The notes: generated by a model from the letters alone, not told the origin. A DNA stretch of 58,599 bases from Chloroflexota bacterium (GCA_009840945.1 VXMU01000098.1:8880-67478), one strand, 5' to 3'. Positions 17,492-26,887 are shown, counted from the first letter of the stretch. Translations and numbers: made by a program.

Positions 17492-18604
17492 TCACGGTGT
17501 ATCCGGGGCCTCGCCTCGTTCGTCGTCGTCGAGGACTGCGTAGAGCGCGTCGCGCTCGGCGAGATCGACGAGTTCCCGCCCGGCCTCCCAGGTGGGCAGC
17601 GGCGGCAGCCCGCAACCCAAATCAGCATCCTCGCGCGCGACCGAGTCCAGGAACGGGCGGACGGCGTCGAGGAAGCCGGGGGTGTTTTGACCGTGGACAT
17701 TATGTCCGCAGTCGGCAACCGTCACGAGCTGCCCCCGTGGTAGCGCGTCCGCGAAGCGTTCCGCCCCTTCTGGCGTCAGGACGTTCGACTCCCCGCCCCG
17801 CACGACGAGGGCCGGCAGGTCGAACGAACGCACGGCATCGAGGTCCGGTGCGCCCTCGATGCGGCCGTCGTCGCTGCGCTCGGCGCCTTCGCGGCGGAAG
17901 TCCGGGCTGTGGAGCAGCCGGTCGGACTTCGAGACGAACTTGCCGTCGGAGCGCTGCAGCAGGTTGTAGCGCACCGTGCGCGTGATGTGCTCGCGGCTGC
18001 GGTACGGGTCGTACGCCGTCACGCGCTCGATGAACTCGTCGAGATCGTCGAACTCCACGTTCTCCTGCACGAAGGCGCGGATCACGTCGGCGCCCTCGCC
18101 CGAGACCTCGGGCCCCACGTCGACGAAGACGGCGCCGCGCGCCACGCCCGGCCGAGCGGCGAGGAGCGTCATAGTGACCATGCCGCCCATCGAGTGGCCA
18201 ATCACGAGCGGGCGGCCCAGGCCCTGCTGGTCGATGAACGCGAGGGCGTCGCCGGCCATCGCGCGCACCGAGTAGTCGGCGTCGCGCGCCCACTCGCTGT
18301 CGCCGTGGCCGCGCTGGTCGAGCGCGAGCACCCGGTAGCGGTCGGCGAGGTGGAGGCTGACGAGGTCCCACGAGTGGGCCGTCTGGTTCCCGCCGTGCAG
18401 CAGCACGACCGGCGGCGCGTCGGGCTCACCCCACTCGAGGAAGTGGAAGCGCTGCCGGCGCAGGACGGTGTTGCGGGAGAAGTAGCGGACCCCGGGATCG
18501 TGTGGGATCCCGAGGTCCGCAGCGCTTGCCAGGAGTGACTGCAGCTCGGGCGATGCGCTCAAGTCCAGCGGATCGAGGTCCGCGGCGAACTCGTTCAGGT
18601 ACAT
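17492..18604 (-). CDS. Alpha/beta hydrolase
   Basis: This 370-residue alpha/beta-hydrolase has the oxyanion-hole motif LLHGGNQTAHSWD, the nucleophile elbow GHSMGG, and the catalytic histidine region DCGHNVHGQNTPGF. A C-terminal extension of about 50 acidic residues follows the core fold. Its natural substrate is unknown. It starts 30 bases after the stop of the molybdopterin oxidoreductase gene and is probably co-transcribed with it and the CocE-type hydrolase, suggesting a common catabolic pathway. Confidence 0.88.
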   Translation of the reverse strand: MYLNEFAADLDPLDLSASPELQSLLASAADLGIPHDPGVRYFSRNTVLRRQRFHFLEWGEPDAPPVVLLHGGNQTAHSWDLVSLHLADRYRVLALDQRGHGDSEWARDADYSVRAMAGDALAFIDQQGLGRPLVIGHSMGGMVTMTLLAARPGVARGAVFVDVGPEVSGEGADVIRAFVQENVEFDDLDEFIERVTAYDPYRSREHITRTVRYNLLQRSDGKFVSKSDRLLHSPDFRREGAERSDDGRIEGAPDLDAVRSFDLPALVVRGGESNVLTPEGAERFADALPRGQLVTVADCGHNVHGQNTPGFLDAVRPFLDSVAREDADLGCGLPPLPTWEAGRELVDLAERDALYAVLDDDERGEAPDTP

Positions 18605-18634
18605 CGCACCGCCCGGGCCGCGCCGGACGAGGGC

Positions 18635-20938
18635 CTAGCCCTCGTCCGGGTGCAGCTCGTCGAGGATCACGCCCGGGCTCGCCGGGAGGTGGTTCATGCG
18701 CACCCCGATGGCGTCCTTGATGGCGTTCGCGACCGCTGCCAGCGGCGGGATGATCGGCACCTCGCCGACCCCGCGCACGCCGTACGGGTGACCGGGGTTC
18801 TCCTTCTCGACCAGGATGCAGTCGATCATCGGCAGGTCGAGCGCGGTCGGCATGCGGTAATCGAGCAGGCTCGAGTTCTCCATGCGGCCGTCGTCGCTGA
18901 AGACGTACTCCTCGGTCAACGCCATGCCGATGCCCTGGGCGACGCCGCCCTGGATCTGGCTCTCGACGTAAGACGGGTGCACGGCCGTGCCGACGTCCTG
19001 GACCGCCGTGTAGCGGAGAATGTCGACCTTGCCGGTCTCCGGGTCCACCTCGACGTCCACGATGTTGCCGGCGAAGGCCGGGCCAACGGTGGTCGGCTTG
19101 GCGCTCGCCTTGCCCTGCACCAGGCCACCGGTGGCGGACAGCTGCGCGGCGATCTCCTTGAAGGTGAAGCTGCGCTCGTTGCCGTCCTCGTCGGCCGGGC
19201 CGCGGATGATGGCGTCGTCACCGTAGGTGACCTGCTCACGGTCGACGTCCCAGATCATCGCCGCCCGCTCCTCGAGCTGGGCGCGGATGTCGAGGGCGGC
19301 GTCGTGCACGGCCCAGCCGGTGGCGAAGGTCGTGCGGCTGCCGCCGGTCGTGCCGGTCCAGCCGATCGAGTCGGTGTCGACGATGGCGGGCTTGACGTCC
19401 TCGTACGGGATGCCCAGCGACTCGGCGTGGGTCATCGCCATCGAGGCGCGCTGGCCGCCGATGTCGACGGAGCCGATCACGAGGCTCACGGTGCCGTCGG
19501 CGTTCACGTTCGCGTATGCCGCGGACTCATTACCGCCGTTGAACCAGAAGCCCATGGCGACGCCACGGCCGCGGTTCTCACCCTGCAGCTCGGAGCGGTA
19601 GTGGTCGCTCTGCTTGATGGCCTCGATGACTTCCTCGTTGCCGACGACGCCGAAGGCGGCGCCGTCGACGCGGCGCGTGCCCTCCTTCGAGGCGTTCATG
19701 GCGCGCAGGTCCATCGGGTCCATCTCGAGCCGCTCGGCGAGCTGGTCGATGAGGGACTCGACGGCGAACTCGGACGCCGGCGCGCCGGGGGCGCGGTAGG
19801 CGGCGACCTGCGGCTTGTTGAGGACGACGTCCCACGCCTCGACGTGCTGGTTGGGCACGTCGTACGGGCCGAACGCGCAGCGCGCGCCGGCGACGTACGG
19901 GGAGCCGGGGTAGGCCCCGGCCTCGTAGGCGAAGCTGCCGTCGAGCGCCGTGATCGTGCCGTCGGCCTTCGCGGCGATGCGTGCGCGCGAGTAGGTGCCG
20001 GACGTGGGGCCGGAGGCCTCCATCACCTCGGTGCGGGTCATGTTGACCTTGACCGGGCGGCGCAGCTTCTGCGACAGCAGCGCGGCGACCGGCTCCAGGT
20101 AGAGCTTGGTCTTGCCGCCGAAGCCGCCGCCGATCTCGGTCGGGATGACCTTGATGCGCGACACGGGCAGCTCGAGCATCTCCGCCAGCAGGTCGCGGAT
20201 GCCGAAGGCGCCCTGCGTGGTGGTCCAGACGATCAGTTCGCCGTCGCGGTTCCACAGCGCGGTGGAGACGTGCGGCTCGATGTAGCCCTGGTGGGCCATC
20301 GTCGTGCTGAACTCGCCCTCGACGACCACGTCGGCCTCGGCGAACGCGGCCTCGACGTCGCCGATGGAGAGCTCGACGTGCTTCGCCACGTTGGTGGGCC
20401 GGTCCATGTTGGTCTCACCGGCCGCGCCCATGACCGCGGTGATCAGCTCCTCGGTGCGCATGTCGTCGTGCAGCACCGGGGCCGCCTCGGTCATGGCCTC
20501 CTGCACGTCCAGCACCGGCGGGAGCTCCTCGTACTCGACCTCGATGAGGTCGAGGGCGTCCTCGGCGATGTGCTGGTCGGTGGCGGCGACGGCGGCGACG
20601 GGGTGGCCGCGGTAGAGCACCTTGTCGAGCGCGATGATGGCGCCGCGGATCCACTTCAGCGGCGTCAGCCCGCGCATCGTCGGGATGATGCGCTCACCGG
20701 GGTCCGGCAGGTCCTTGCCGGTGACCACCGCGAGCACGCCCGGGAGCGCCTCGGCCTTCGAGGTGTCGATGCTCTTGATGTACCCGTGGGCGATCGGGCT
20801 GCGCAGCATCCGCCCGTGCGCCAGGCGCGGGAACTTCACGTCCGCGCCGTACTCGGCGCGACCCGTGACCTTGTCGGTCCCGTCGGGGCGAACGGGGCGT
20901 GTGCCGATGACCTTGTACGGCCTCTCCGTAGCGACCAT
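18635..20938 (-). CDS. Xanthine dehydrogenase-family molybdopterin-binding subunit (orphan)
   Basis: This protein of about 767 residues is a large subunit of the xanthine/aldehyde/CO dehydrogenase family. The a/b hammerhead opens with TGRAEYGADV. The molybdopterin-binding segments GGGFGGK, AYRAPGAPASEF and GGSRTTFATG are present, as is the catalytic glutamate in VRGVGEVPIIPP. The residue before the AYRAPG loop does not match the CoxL AYxCSFR loop, so CO is not the substrate. No iron-sulfur or FAD subunit gene lies nearby, so electron-transfer partners must be elsewhere. The ATG at 20938 has AAGGAG upstream; an in-frame GTG at 20945 overlaps that site. Confidence 0.9.
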   Translation of the reverse strand: MVATERPYKVIGTRPVRPDGTDKVTGRAEYGADVKFPRLAHGRMLRSPIAHGYIKSIDTSKAEALPGVLAVVTGKDLPDPGERIIPTMRGLTPLKWIRGAIIALDKVLYRGHPVAAVAATDQHIAEDALDLIEVEYEELPPVLDVQEAMTEAAPVLHDDMRTEELITAVMGAAGETNMDRPTNVAKHVELSIGDVEAAFAEADVVVEGEFSTTMAHQGYIEPHVSTALWNRDGELIVWTTTQGAFGIRDLLAEMLELPVSRIKVIPTEIGGGFGGKTKLYLEPVAALLSQKLRRPVKVNMTRTEVMEASGPTSGTYSRARIAAKADGTITALDGSFAYEAGAYPGSPYVAGARCAFGPYDVPNQHVEAWDVVLNKPQVAAYRAPGAPASEFAVESLIDQLAERLEMDPMDLRAMNASKEGTRRVDGAAFGVVGNEEVIEAIKQSDHYRSELQGENRGRGVAMGFWFNGGNESAAYANVNADGTVSLVIGSVDIGGQRASMAMTHAESLGIPYEDVKPAIVDTDSIGWTGTTGGSRTTFATGWAVHDAALDIRAQLEERAAMIWDVDREQVTYGDDAIIRGPADEDGNERSFTFKEIAAQLSATGGLVQGKASAKPTTVGPAFAGNIVDVEVDPETGKVDILRYTAVQDVGTAVHPSYVESQIQGGVAQGIGMALTEEYVFSDDGRMENSSLLDYRMPTALDLPMIDCILVEKENPGHPYGVRGVGEVPIIPPLAAVANAIKDAIGVRMNHLPASPGVILDELHPDEG

Positions 20939-21018
20939 GCGGTGCACTCCTTCGCGTGTGCTTCGATCTCGTTCGCGGCATTGTAGCCGATACGCGGACT
21001 ACCGCCGTGCCGGGCTCG

Positions 21019-22743
21019 CTAACTCCCCGCCGGGAGCACCTGCACCACCAGCGCCGAGGGGTGCCCGGCGTCGTGCAGCACCTGCTGCAACGCCGGCCGC
21101 GTCTCGGCCGCGCTCCACGCCGGCTCGCCCGTGTTCGGGTTCGCGTCGAAGCGCGGGAAGTTCGAGCTCGACACCTCGACGCGCAGGCGGTGCCCCGCCT
21201 GGAAGCGGTGCGCGATGCTCGACAGCTCGATCTCGTAGCGCGCGGGCTCGCCCGGCGTGACCGGCGAGGGCTCTGCGAGCGAGTCGCGGAAGGAGGCGCG
21301 GCGGATGCCGTCGCAGAGCCCCATCGCCGTCCCGTCCGGGTGCACGTCGACGAGCTTCGCGGTCCAGTCCGTGTCGGGCGCGTCGGTCACCGCCCACAGC
21401 TCGACCACCACCGGCCCGGCGACATCGAGCGGCGCGGCGAGCTCCTCGCCCGTGTAGCACAGCACGTCGTCGCGCATCTCGACCAGGCGCTGGTCGCGCG
21501 GGCCGGGCTGGCCGACGGGAAGCTGGAGCAGGCAGCCGCCCTCGGTCGGCACGGGGCGCTCCGGGTCGTAGACGTAGCGGTCGGCCGCCTCGCCGGCGTC
21601 GGGCGCGGCCTCGCTCAGCGCGCCGTCGCCGCGCGAGCTGTTCGCCGCGCCCTGCGAGCGCAGGTGCAGGCGCAGCTCGCTCGCCTCCGGCGGCGGCCAC
21701 GCCTCGGCGTCGCGCCACTCGTTGCTGCCCATCAGGAAGTAGCGCACGGCCGGGTCGTGTTCGGGCGCGTCGACGCCCATGAGGTGCTCGTCGAAGAAGC
21801 GCTTGTACGCCTCGACCACGCCCGAGAACAGCGCGGGGCCCGTCGGCCCGAAGTCCATCTCGCCGTGGTAGCGCTCGTACGCGGTGTGCGACCACGGCCC
21901 CATCCACAGCCGCTGCGGCGTCTTGCCCAGCCCGTGCAGGCCGACGAAGTTGCGGATCGTGCCGATCGCGAAGAGGTCGAACCACCCGCCGACGTGCATG
22001 ATCGGCACTTCGAAGTCCGCGTAGTCGCGCGAGAGCCGCAGCCCGTCCCAGAAGTCGTCCAGCGTGTCATGCTCGACCCACTCCGCCCACCACGGCGCGA
22101 CGCCGGGCGCCGAGAGCCCCGGCATCTCGACGAGCGGGCGGTGCGCCATCGCCGCGCCGGGGTTGCCGGCCGCGGCCAGCAGCTCCGCGCGCGCCTCGTC
22201 GCTGAAGCCGTGGTCGGGGCGCAGCAGCTGTGCGGCGGCGAGCCCGAGGCCCCACGAGGCGCTGAAGCCGAGCTGGAACGCCCCGCCGTAGTGCGTCCAG
22301 TCGTCGTAGTAGTCGCTCGCCGTGATGATCGAGACGGCGCAGCGCAGCGACGGCGGCGCCTCGCGCGCCGCCAGCATCGCCGTCGCGCCGAAGTAGGAGG
22401 CGCCGAAGATGCCGACGTTACCGTCGCAGAAGTCCTGCCCGGCGAGCCACTCGACGGTGTCGTAGCCGTCGGGGCCCTCGTGCACGAAGGGGTGGAACTC
22501 GCCCTGCGAGGAGAAGCGCCCGCGCGTGTCGGTCACGAGGACGGCGTAACCGGCCTCGGCGAGCTTGAGCGGGAGCGGCATCGAGCGCAGCCCGCCGAAG
22601 CCCTCCTTGTCGTACGGCGTGCGGCTCACGATGCCCGGCGCGGGCGCGCCGTCGGCAGGCCGGTAGAGGTCGCCGTAGGTCTCGACGCCGTCGCGCATCG
22701 GCACGGTCACGTGCTTCTCGACGAGTACGTTACTGGGCGCCAT
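21019..22743 (-). CDS. CocE/NonD-family hydrolase (X-Pro dipeptidyl-peptidase S15 fold)
   Basis: This 574-residue protein begins with VTVPMRDGVETYGDLYRP, the family's first strand. The nucleophile elbow is GIFGASYFGATAM, and a C-terminal jelly-roll domain ends LPAGS, with HRLRVEVSSSNFPRFDANPNTG typical of CocE/NonD. Relatives hydrolyse esters (cocaine esterase, glutaryl-7-ACA acylase) or X-Pro peptides. No signal peptide is visible. The ATG has GGAG upstream. It begins the leftward run with the molybdopterin subunit and the alpha/beta hydrolase. Confidence 0.92.
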   Translation of the reverse strand: MAPSNVLVEKHVTVPMRDGVETYGDLYRPADGAPAPGIVSRTPYDKEGFGGLRSMPLPLKLAEAGYAVLVTDTRGRFSSQGEFHPFVHEGPDGYDTVEWLAGQDFCDGNVGIFGASYFGATAMLAAREAPPSLRCAVSIITASDYYDDWTHYGGAFQLGFSASWGLGLAAAQLLRPDHGFSDEARAELLAAAGNPGAAMAHRPLVEMPGLSAPGVAPWWAEWVEHDTLDDFWDGLRLSRDYADFEVPIMHVGGWFDLFAIGTIRNFVGLHGLGKTPQRLWMGPWSHTAYERYHGEMDFGPTGPALFSGVVEAYKRFFDEHLMGVDAPEHDPAVRYFLMGSNEWRDAEAWPPPEASELRLHLRSQGAANSSRGDGALSEAAPDAGEAADRYVYDPERPVPTEGGCLLQLPVGQPGPRDQRLVEMRDDVLCYTGEELAAPLDVAGPVVVELWAVTDAPDTDWTAKLVDVHPDGTAMGLCDGIRRASFRDSLAEPSPVTPGEPARYEIELSSIAHRFQAGHRLRVEVSSSNFPRFDANPNTGEPAWSAAETRPALQQVLHDAGHPSALVVQVLPAGS

Positions 22744-22906
22744 CGCGGTCTCCGTTCGGTGCTGCCCCGGGTCGCGTGCGGAGCATAGCGCGCCGCCGGG
22801 GGATCGAGGGCGCCTCGGGGCGGCCTCGCGTTGCCGGGCGCTCGCATTGCTGGGGGCGGGCGCGCTGGGGTAGCGTGCGGGCCACCAGCACCGAAGGAGC
22901 GTCGAG

Positions 22907-23692
22907 ATGGCCTACGAAGCAGAGTTCGTCAACTACACCCTGGAGGGCCACGTCGCCACGATCGCGATGAACCGCCCGGAGCGGCTCAACGCCTACGGCT
23001 CGCAGATGCGCGAGGACATGACCGGCGCCTGGGCGGAGGCCGTGGGCGACGACAACGTGCGCGTGATCATCCTCACCGGCGAGGGCCGCATCTTCTGCGC
23101 CGGCCGCGACATCCGCGAGCAGGCCGAGCGCGGCAGCACGCTGCCGCCCCCGCCCTCGGCGGCCGCGGCGAGCCTCAACTACTTCGGCGTCCCCGACACC
23201 GACAAGCCGATCATCGCCGCCGTGCGCGGCGGTGCGTGGGGCCAGGGCTGGTTCATGGCCTGCGGCTCGGACATCGTGATCTCGGCCGACGACGCGCGCT
23301 TCGCGATGTCGGAGATCCCGACAGGCATCATCGGCCCGGCGTTCATCCCGCTGAAGATGAACATCCCGTGGCTCGTCGGCTCGGAGATCGTGCTGCGCGG
23401 CCACCAGATCTCCGCGCAGCAGGCCTACGACGCCGGCCTCCTCAACCACGTGGTGCCGAGCGACCAGGTGATGACGCTCGCGCGCGACATCGCCGAGGAG
23501 ATCGCGGCGCTCCCGCCGCGCCACGTCCAGGTCACGAAGCGCCAGCTCGCGATGGCCCGCCCGGAGCCCTCGTACTATCAGTCCGAGGTCGCGTTCGCGC
23601 GCGGCCGCGACGAGCTCATGGCGCTGGACGACACGCGCGAGGCGGCGCAGGCCTTCGCCGAGAAGCGCACGCCCGTCTTCCACGGGCGCTAG
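22907..23692 (+). CDS. Enoyl-CoA hydratase/isomerase (crotonase) family protein
   Basis: This 261-residue crotonase has NRPERLNAYGSQM, GEGRIFCAGRDIREQ and VRGGAWGQGWFMACGSD. The first classical catalytic glutamate is absent but the second is kept in FAMSEIPTGIIGP. It is more distant from the other four crotonases, with an unusual GQGW oxyanion segment. The ATG is preceded by AAGGAG. It is 13 bases from the VanW-like gene and probably shares its message. Confidence 0.9.
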   Translation: MAYEAEFVNYTLEGHVATIAMNRPERLNAYGSQMREDMTGAWAEAVGDDNVRVIILTGEGRIFCAGRDIREQAERGSTLPPPPSAAAASLNYFGVPDTDKPIIAAVRGGAWGQGWFMACGSDIVISADDARFAMSEIPTGIIGPAFIPLKMNIPWLVGSEIVLRGHQISAQQAYDAGLLNHVVPSDQVMTLARDIAEEIAALPPRHVQVTKRQLAMARPEPSYYQSEVAFARGRDELMALDDTREAAQAFAEKRTPVFHGR

Positions 23693-23705
23693 CCGGAGGC
23701 TTCCC

Positions 23706-24518
23706 GTGCCCGCCCAGGCGGGGCCGGGCCTGCTCCGCCGCGCCGCCCGCCGCTGGCTCCCCCGCCGCCTCCGCGCCGAGGTCGCGATTGCGCGCCGCCA
23801 CCTCCGCGACCGCCGCCGCGCGGTCCCGTTCGCCACGCGGCGCGGCGACGCCTCGGACTTCCCGCACGCCTTCGAGGGCTACGCGCTGCCGATGACCATC
23901 TACCCCGGTCAGGAGCACCTCGCCGAGGGCAAGCGCCACAACCAGCGGCTGATGGCGGCGGCGCTGGACGGCGTCCTCGTCGAGCCGGGCGAGGTGCTCT
24001 CGCTGTGGCGCTGCGCAGGACGGCCCAGCGCGCGCCGCGGCTACCTGCCCGGCGCGGCGATCGTCGCCGGCGAGCTCACCGCCGAGGACGGCGGGGCCAC
24101 CTGCCTGCTCTCCACCGTCCTCTACAACGCCGGCCTGCTCGCCGGCCTCGACGTCGTCGAGCGTCACGCCCACTCGGTCGACCAGTACGGCGAGGCGCGC
24201 TACTTCGAGCCCGGGCGCGACGCCACCATCGAGTACGGCGTGCTCGACCTGCGCTTCGGCAACCCGTACCCGTTCGCGGTGCTGCTCGAGCTCACCTCCG
24301 ACGACGAGCGCGTCGCCGCGACGTTCCACGCGCCCGTCGCCGAACTCCCGGCGGTCGAGGTCGCCGTCGAGCTGCCGCCCGCCGGCGCGGAGGCGTGGAG
24401 CGCGCGCACGCTGCGCACGGTGACGCCCTCGGGCGGCGAGCCGCGCCGCGAGGACCTCGGCTGGTCGGTCTACCGCGTGCCCGACGCGCAGCACCGCGAG
24501 TCCGCCGCGCGGGCGTGA
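23706..24518 (+). CDS. VanW family protein
   Basis: This 270-residue protein matches the VanW domain: KRHNQRLMAAALDGVLVEPGEVLSLW, GYLPGAAIVAGEL, GGATCLLSTVLYNAGLLAGLDVVERHAHS, then a beta-rich part ending in LRFGNPYPFAVLL. VanW occurs in some vancomycin-resistance clusters, but the biochemical role of the domain is unknown, and no van genes are here. The N-terminal 60 residues are Arg-rich with no membrane anchor, so this is a short cytoplasmic-type form. The GTG at 23706 has GGAGG six bases upstream. Confidence 0.88.
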   Translation: MPAQAGPGLLRRAARRWLPRRLRAEVAIARRHLRDRRRAVPFATRRGDASDFPHAFEGYALPMTIYPGQEHLAEGKRHNQRLMAAALDGVLVEPGEVLSLWRCAGRPSARRGYLPGAAIVAGELTAEDGGATCLLSTVLYNAGLLAGLDVVERHAHSVDQYGEARYFEPGRDATIEYGVLDLRFGNPYPFAVLLELTSDDERVAATFHAPVAELPAVEVAVELPPAGAEAWSARTLRTVTPSGGEPRREDLGWSVYRVPDAQHRESAARA

Positions 24519-24520
24519 CG

Positions 24521-24549
24521 CTGACCACTGGACGGGCGACGGGTAGAAT
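24521..24549 (+). promoter_or_regulatory. Putative sigma-70 promoter for the acyl-CoA-synthetase-like gene
   Basis: A -35 CTGACC (24521-24526) and a -10 TAGAAT (24544-24549) are separated by 17 bases, each matching consensus at four or five positions. Transcription would start near 24557, giving an 80-base leader before the ATG at 24638. Confidence 0.55.
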
Positions 24550-24637
24550 CACCGATCGTGCCGCCCCGCGCGGCGCACCGACGAACACAGCGCCGACGAG
24601 GAGCGCGCGGGGCATGCCCGCGTCCGGGGGACCAGCG

Positions 24638-26143
24638 ATGACCGAAGCGACCGCGAACGAGCACCCCCTGGAGCCGATCTTCCACCCGCGCTCGATCGCC
24701 ATCGCCGGGGTGCCGCGCGACAACAGCACGCGGCAGCGCTCGGGCTTCCTCGCCTCGCTCATGGACCACGGCTACCACGAGGAGCGCCCGCTCTACCCCG
24801 TCAACCCCAACGCCGACACCATCGCCGGGCTCCGCGCCTACCCCTCCGTCCGCGACATCGAGGGTCCCGTCGACCACGTCATCTCCTCGGTCCCCGCGTC
24901 GATCACCCCGCAGCTCGTCGAGGACTCGATCGCCAAGGGCGTCCGCTCGATCCACTTCTACACGGCCGGGTTCGCCGAGATCGGCGACCCGGACCTCGTA
25001 CGCATGCAGCAGGACGTGATCGGCCGCGCGACCGAGGCCGGCATCCGCGTCTTCGGCCCCAACTGCATGGGCCTCTACGTACCCGCTGAGCGCATCACGT
25101 TCCAGGGCGACTTCCCGACCGAGCCGGGCAACGTGATGGTGATCTCGCAGTCCGGCGGCAACTCCATGGACATCGTCCACGGGCTGGCCCGCCGCGGCGT
25201 GCGCTTCTCGCGCGCCGTCTCCTTCGGCAACGGCGAGGACGTCGACGCCGCCGACCTCTTCGACTACGCCGCCTCCGACCCCACCTCCGAGTACGTCGTC
25301 GCCTACCTCGAGAGCTCCGCCCGCGGCCGCGCGACCTTCGAGGCGCTCAGGCGCTGCGGCTACGCCAAGCCGACGATCGTGCTCAAGGGCGGCATGACCG
25401 ACGCCGGCGGCCGCGCAGCCAACTCGCACACCGGCTCGCTGGCCGGCTCGCGCGAGGTCTTCGAGGCGATGTGCCGCCAGGCCGGCGTCGCGCTCGCCGA
25501 GTCCATGGAGGAGCTGCACGACCTGCTCATCGGCGTCACCACCAACACCCGGCTCGTGCGCGGCGAGCGCGCGCTGCTGCTCGGCGGCGGGGGCGGCTTC
25601 TCCGTGCTCGCCGCCGACGCCATCGCGCGCACCGGGCTGGACCTCCCCCCGCTCGACGAGGAGACGACGGCGCGGCTGCGCGAGCTCATGCCGGTGGCCG
25701 GCAACTCGATCCGCAACCCCATCGACGCCTCGCACCTCGCCGGCGACCGCGCCGAGTCGTACCGCACGCTGCTCGAGATCGGCGCGCACGCGCGGGACCT
25801 TGACGTGCTGCTCGTGATGGCCGGCGGCCCGCCCGACTTCGCGCCGCGGCCGAAGGAGGAGCAGGCCGACCTGGACTACGCGCGCGAGCGCGAGGAGCGC
25901 CGCCGCCGCCGCGACCGCCGGGCGATCGAGCAGCTGATCGAGCTGCAGGAGTCCAGCCACCACCCGGTGGTGGCGCTGCGCCGCGCGCGCACCGGCTCCG
26001 CGGAGCAGATCGACGACGAGGTGCTCGCCGACGCCTACGCGCACGGCCTCGGCGTCTTCCCCACCGTCGAGCGCGCCGCCCGCACGGTCGCGCAGCTGCT
26101 GCGGTGGCGCCGCCGGCGCGAGGGGCTCCCGGAGCTCTTCTAG
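24638..26143 (+). CDS. NDP-forming acyl-CoA synthetase alpha-like protein lacking the ATP-grasp part
   Basis: This protein of 501 residues starts with EPIFHPRSIAIAGVPRDN, the CoA-binding Rossmann domain of ADP-forming acetyl-CoA synthetases. It continues through FGPNCMGLYVP, ISQSGGNSMDIV (phospho-histidine domain region) and GGMTDAGGRAANSHTGSLAGS. Full-length single-chain homologues are about 700 residues with a C-terminal ATP-grasp domain. That domain is missing, and the protein ends after an Arg-rich segment (REREERRRRRDRR). It may need a separate beta subunit or act without one. The ATG at 24638 follows GGGGGA; ATG 24614 is an alternative. Confidence 0.82.
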   Translation: MTEATANEHPLEPIFHPRSIAIAGVPRDNSTRQRSGFLASLMDHGYHEERPLYPVNPNADTIAGLRAYPSVRDIEGPVDHVISSVPASITPQLVEDSIAKGVRSIHFYTAGFAEIGDPDLVRMQQDVIGRATEAGIRVFGPNCMGLYVPAERITFQGDFPTEPGNVMVISQSGGNSMDIVHGLARRGVRFSRAVSFGNGEDVDAADLFDYAASDPTSEYVVAYLESSARGRATFEALRRCGYAKPTIVLKGGMTDAGGRAANSHTGSLAGSREVFEAMCRQAGVALAESMEELHDLLIGVTTNTRLVRGERALLLGGGGGFSVLAADAIARTGLDLPPLDEETTARLRELMPVAGNSIRNPIDASHLAGDRAESYRTLLEIGAHARDLDVLLVMAGGPPDFAPRPKEEQADLDYAREREERRRRRDRRAIEQLIELQESSHHPVVALRRARTGSAEQIDDEVLADAYAHGLGVFPTVERAARTVAQLLRWRRRREGLPELF

Positions 26144-26179
26144 GGCCGAGTTCTTCAGAGACCGCCTGCCCGGGAGCGG

Positions 26180-26887
26180 CTACGCCGGGGACGGGCGCGA
26201 GCGCCACGCGAAGGCGGCGAGCGCCGCCAGGGCGGCCACGCCGGCGAGCACGACCACGAACCCGGTGTCCGTCCCGCCGCCCGAGCCGGGCCGGCTGACG
26301 GCGCTGAGCATGCGCGGCTCGCTGCTCGTCCAGTCGATCTCCCAGACCAGCAGGCCGTCCTCGACGCGGTCGGCGTTGTGCTCGGTGACCTCGCCGGGCA
26401 GCGCGACGCGGACGCGGAAGTAGGCGTCCTCGCCGAGCAGGCCGGCGAGGTCCATGTCGCCGCCCTCACCCGTGAGCTCCTCGCCCGCCGGGACCGTGGT
26501 CGTGAACCGCCAGACGTCCTCCTCGCGGACGAACCGGAAGTCCTCGGCGGACGCGGTCACGGCCTCCGCGTCCCCCAGGGACTCGTTGAGCCGGGTCATG
26601 TCGGGCACGGGCACGGTCACGAGCTGACCGACGAACCCGTCCGCCTCGTACGCCTCGGTGGTCGCCCCCTCCGGCAGGTCGGCGCCCTCGCCGAGGACGT
26701 CCTCGGCGGACTCCCCGGTGAGACCCAGCAGGTCCTCGTCCACCGCCATCAGCATGCCGACCACGCCGGAGCCGTCCTCGTGCACGGTGAAGGTCAGCTG
26801 GACGCGGATGCAGCCCGTGAGCGCGAAGGCGAGCAGCGCAAGCAGCAGCGCCGCCGCGGTTGAGTGCCTGCGGAAGACATGCGTCAT
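26180..26887 (-). CDS. LppM-like lipoprotein
   Basis: This 235-residue protein has a lipoprotein signal with lipobox LTGC followed by IRVQLTFTVHEDGSGVVGM, typical of the LppM/DUF3153 beta fold. A C-terminal transmembrane helix (VVVLAGVAALAALAAFAW) and a basic tail follow. It would be lipid-anchored outside with a second membrane anchor at the C-terminus. LppM was studied in mycobacteria; the role here is unknown. TATAGT ends six bases before the ATG, suggesting a leaderless message. Confidence 0.82.
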   Translation of the reverse strand: MTHVFRRHSTAAALLLALLAFALTGCIRVQLTFTVHEDGSGVVGMLMAVDEDLLGLTGESAEDVLGEGADLPEGATTEAYEADGFVGQLVTVPVPDMTRLNESLGDAEAVTASAEDFRFVREEDVWRFTTTVPAGEELTGEGGDMDLAGLLGEDAYFRVRVALPGEVTEHNADRVEDGLLVWEIDWTSSEPRMLSAVSRPGSGGGTDTGFVVVLAGVAALAALAAFAWRSRPSPA

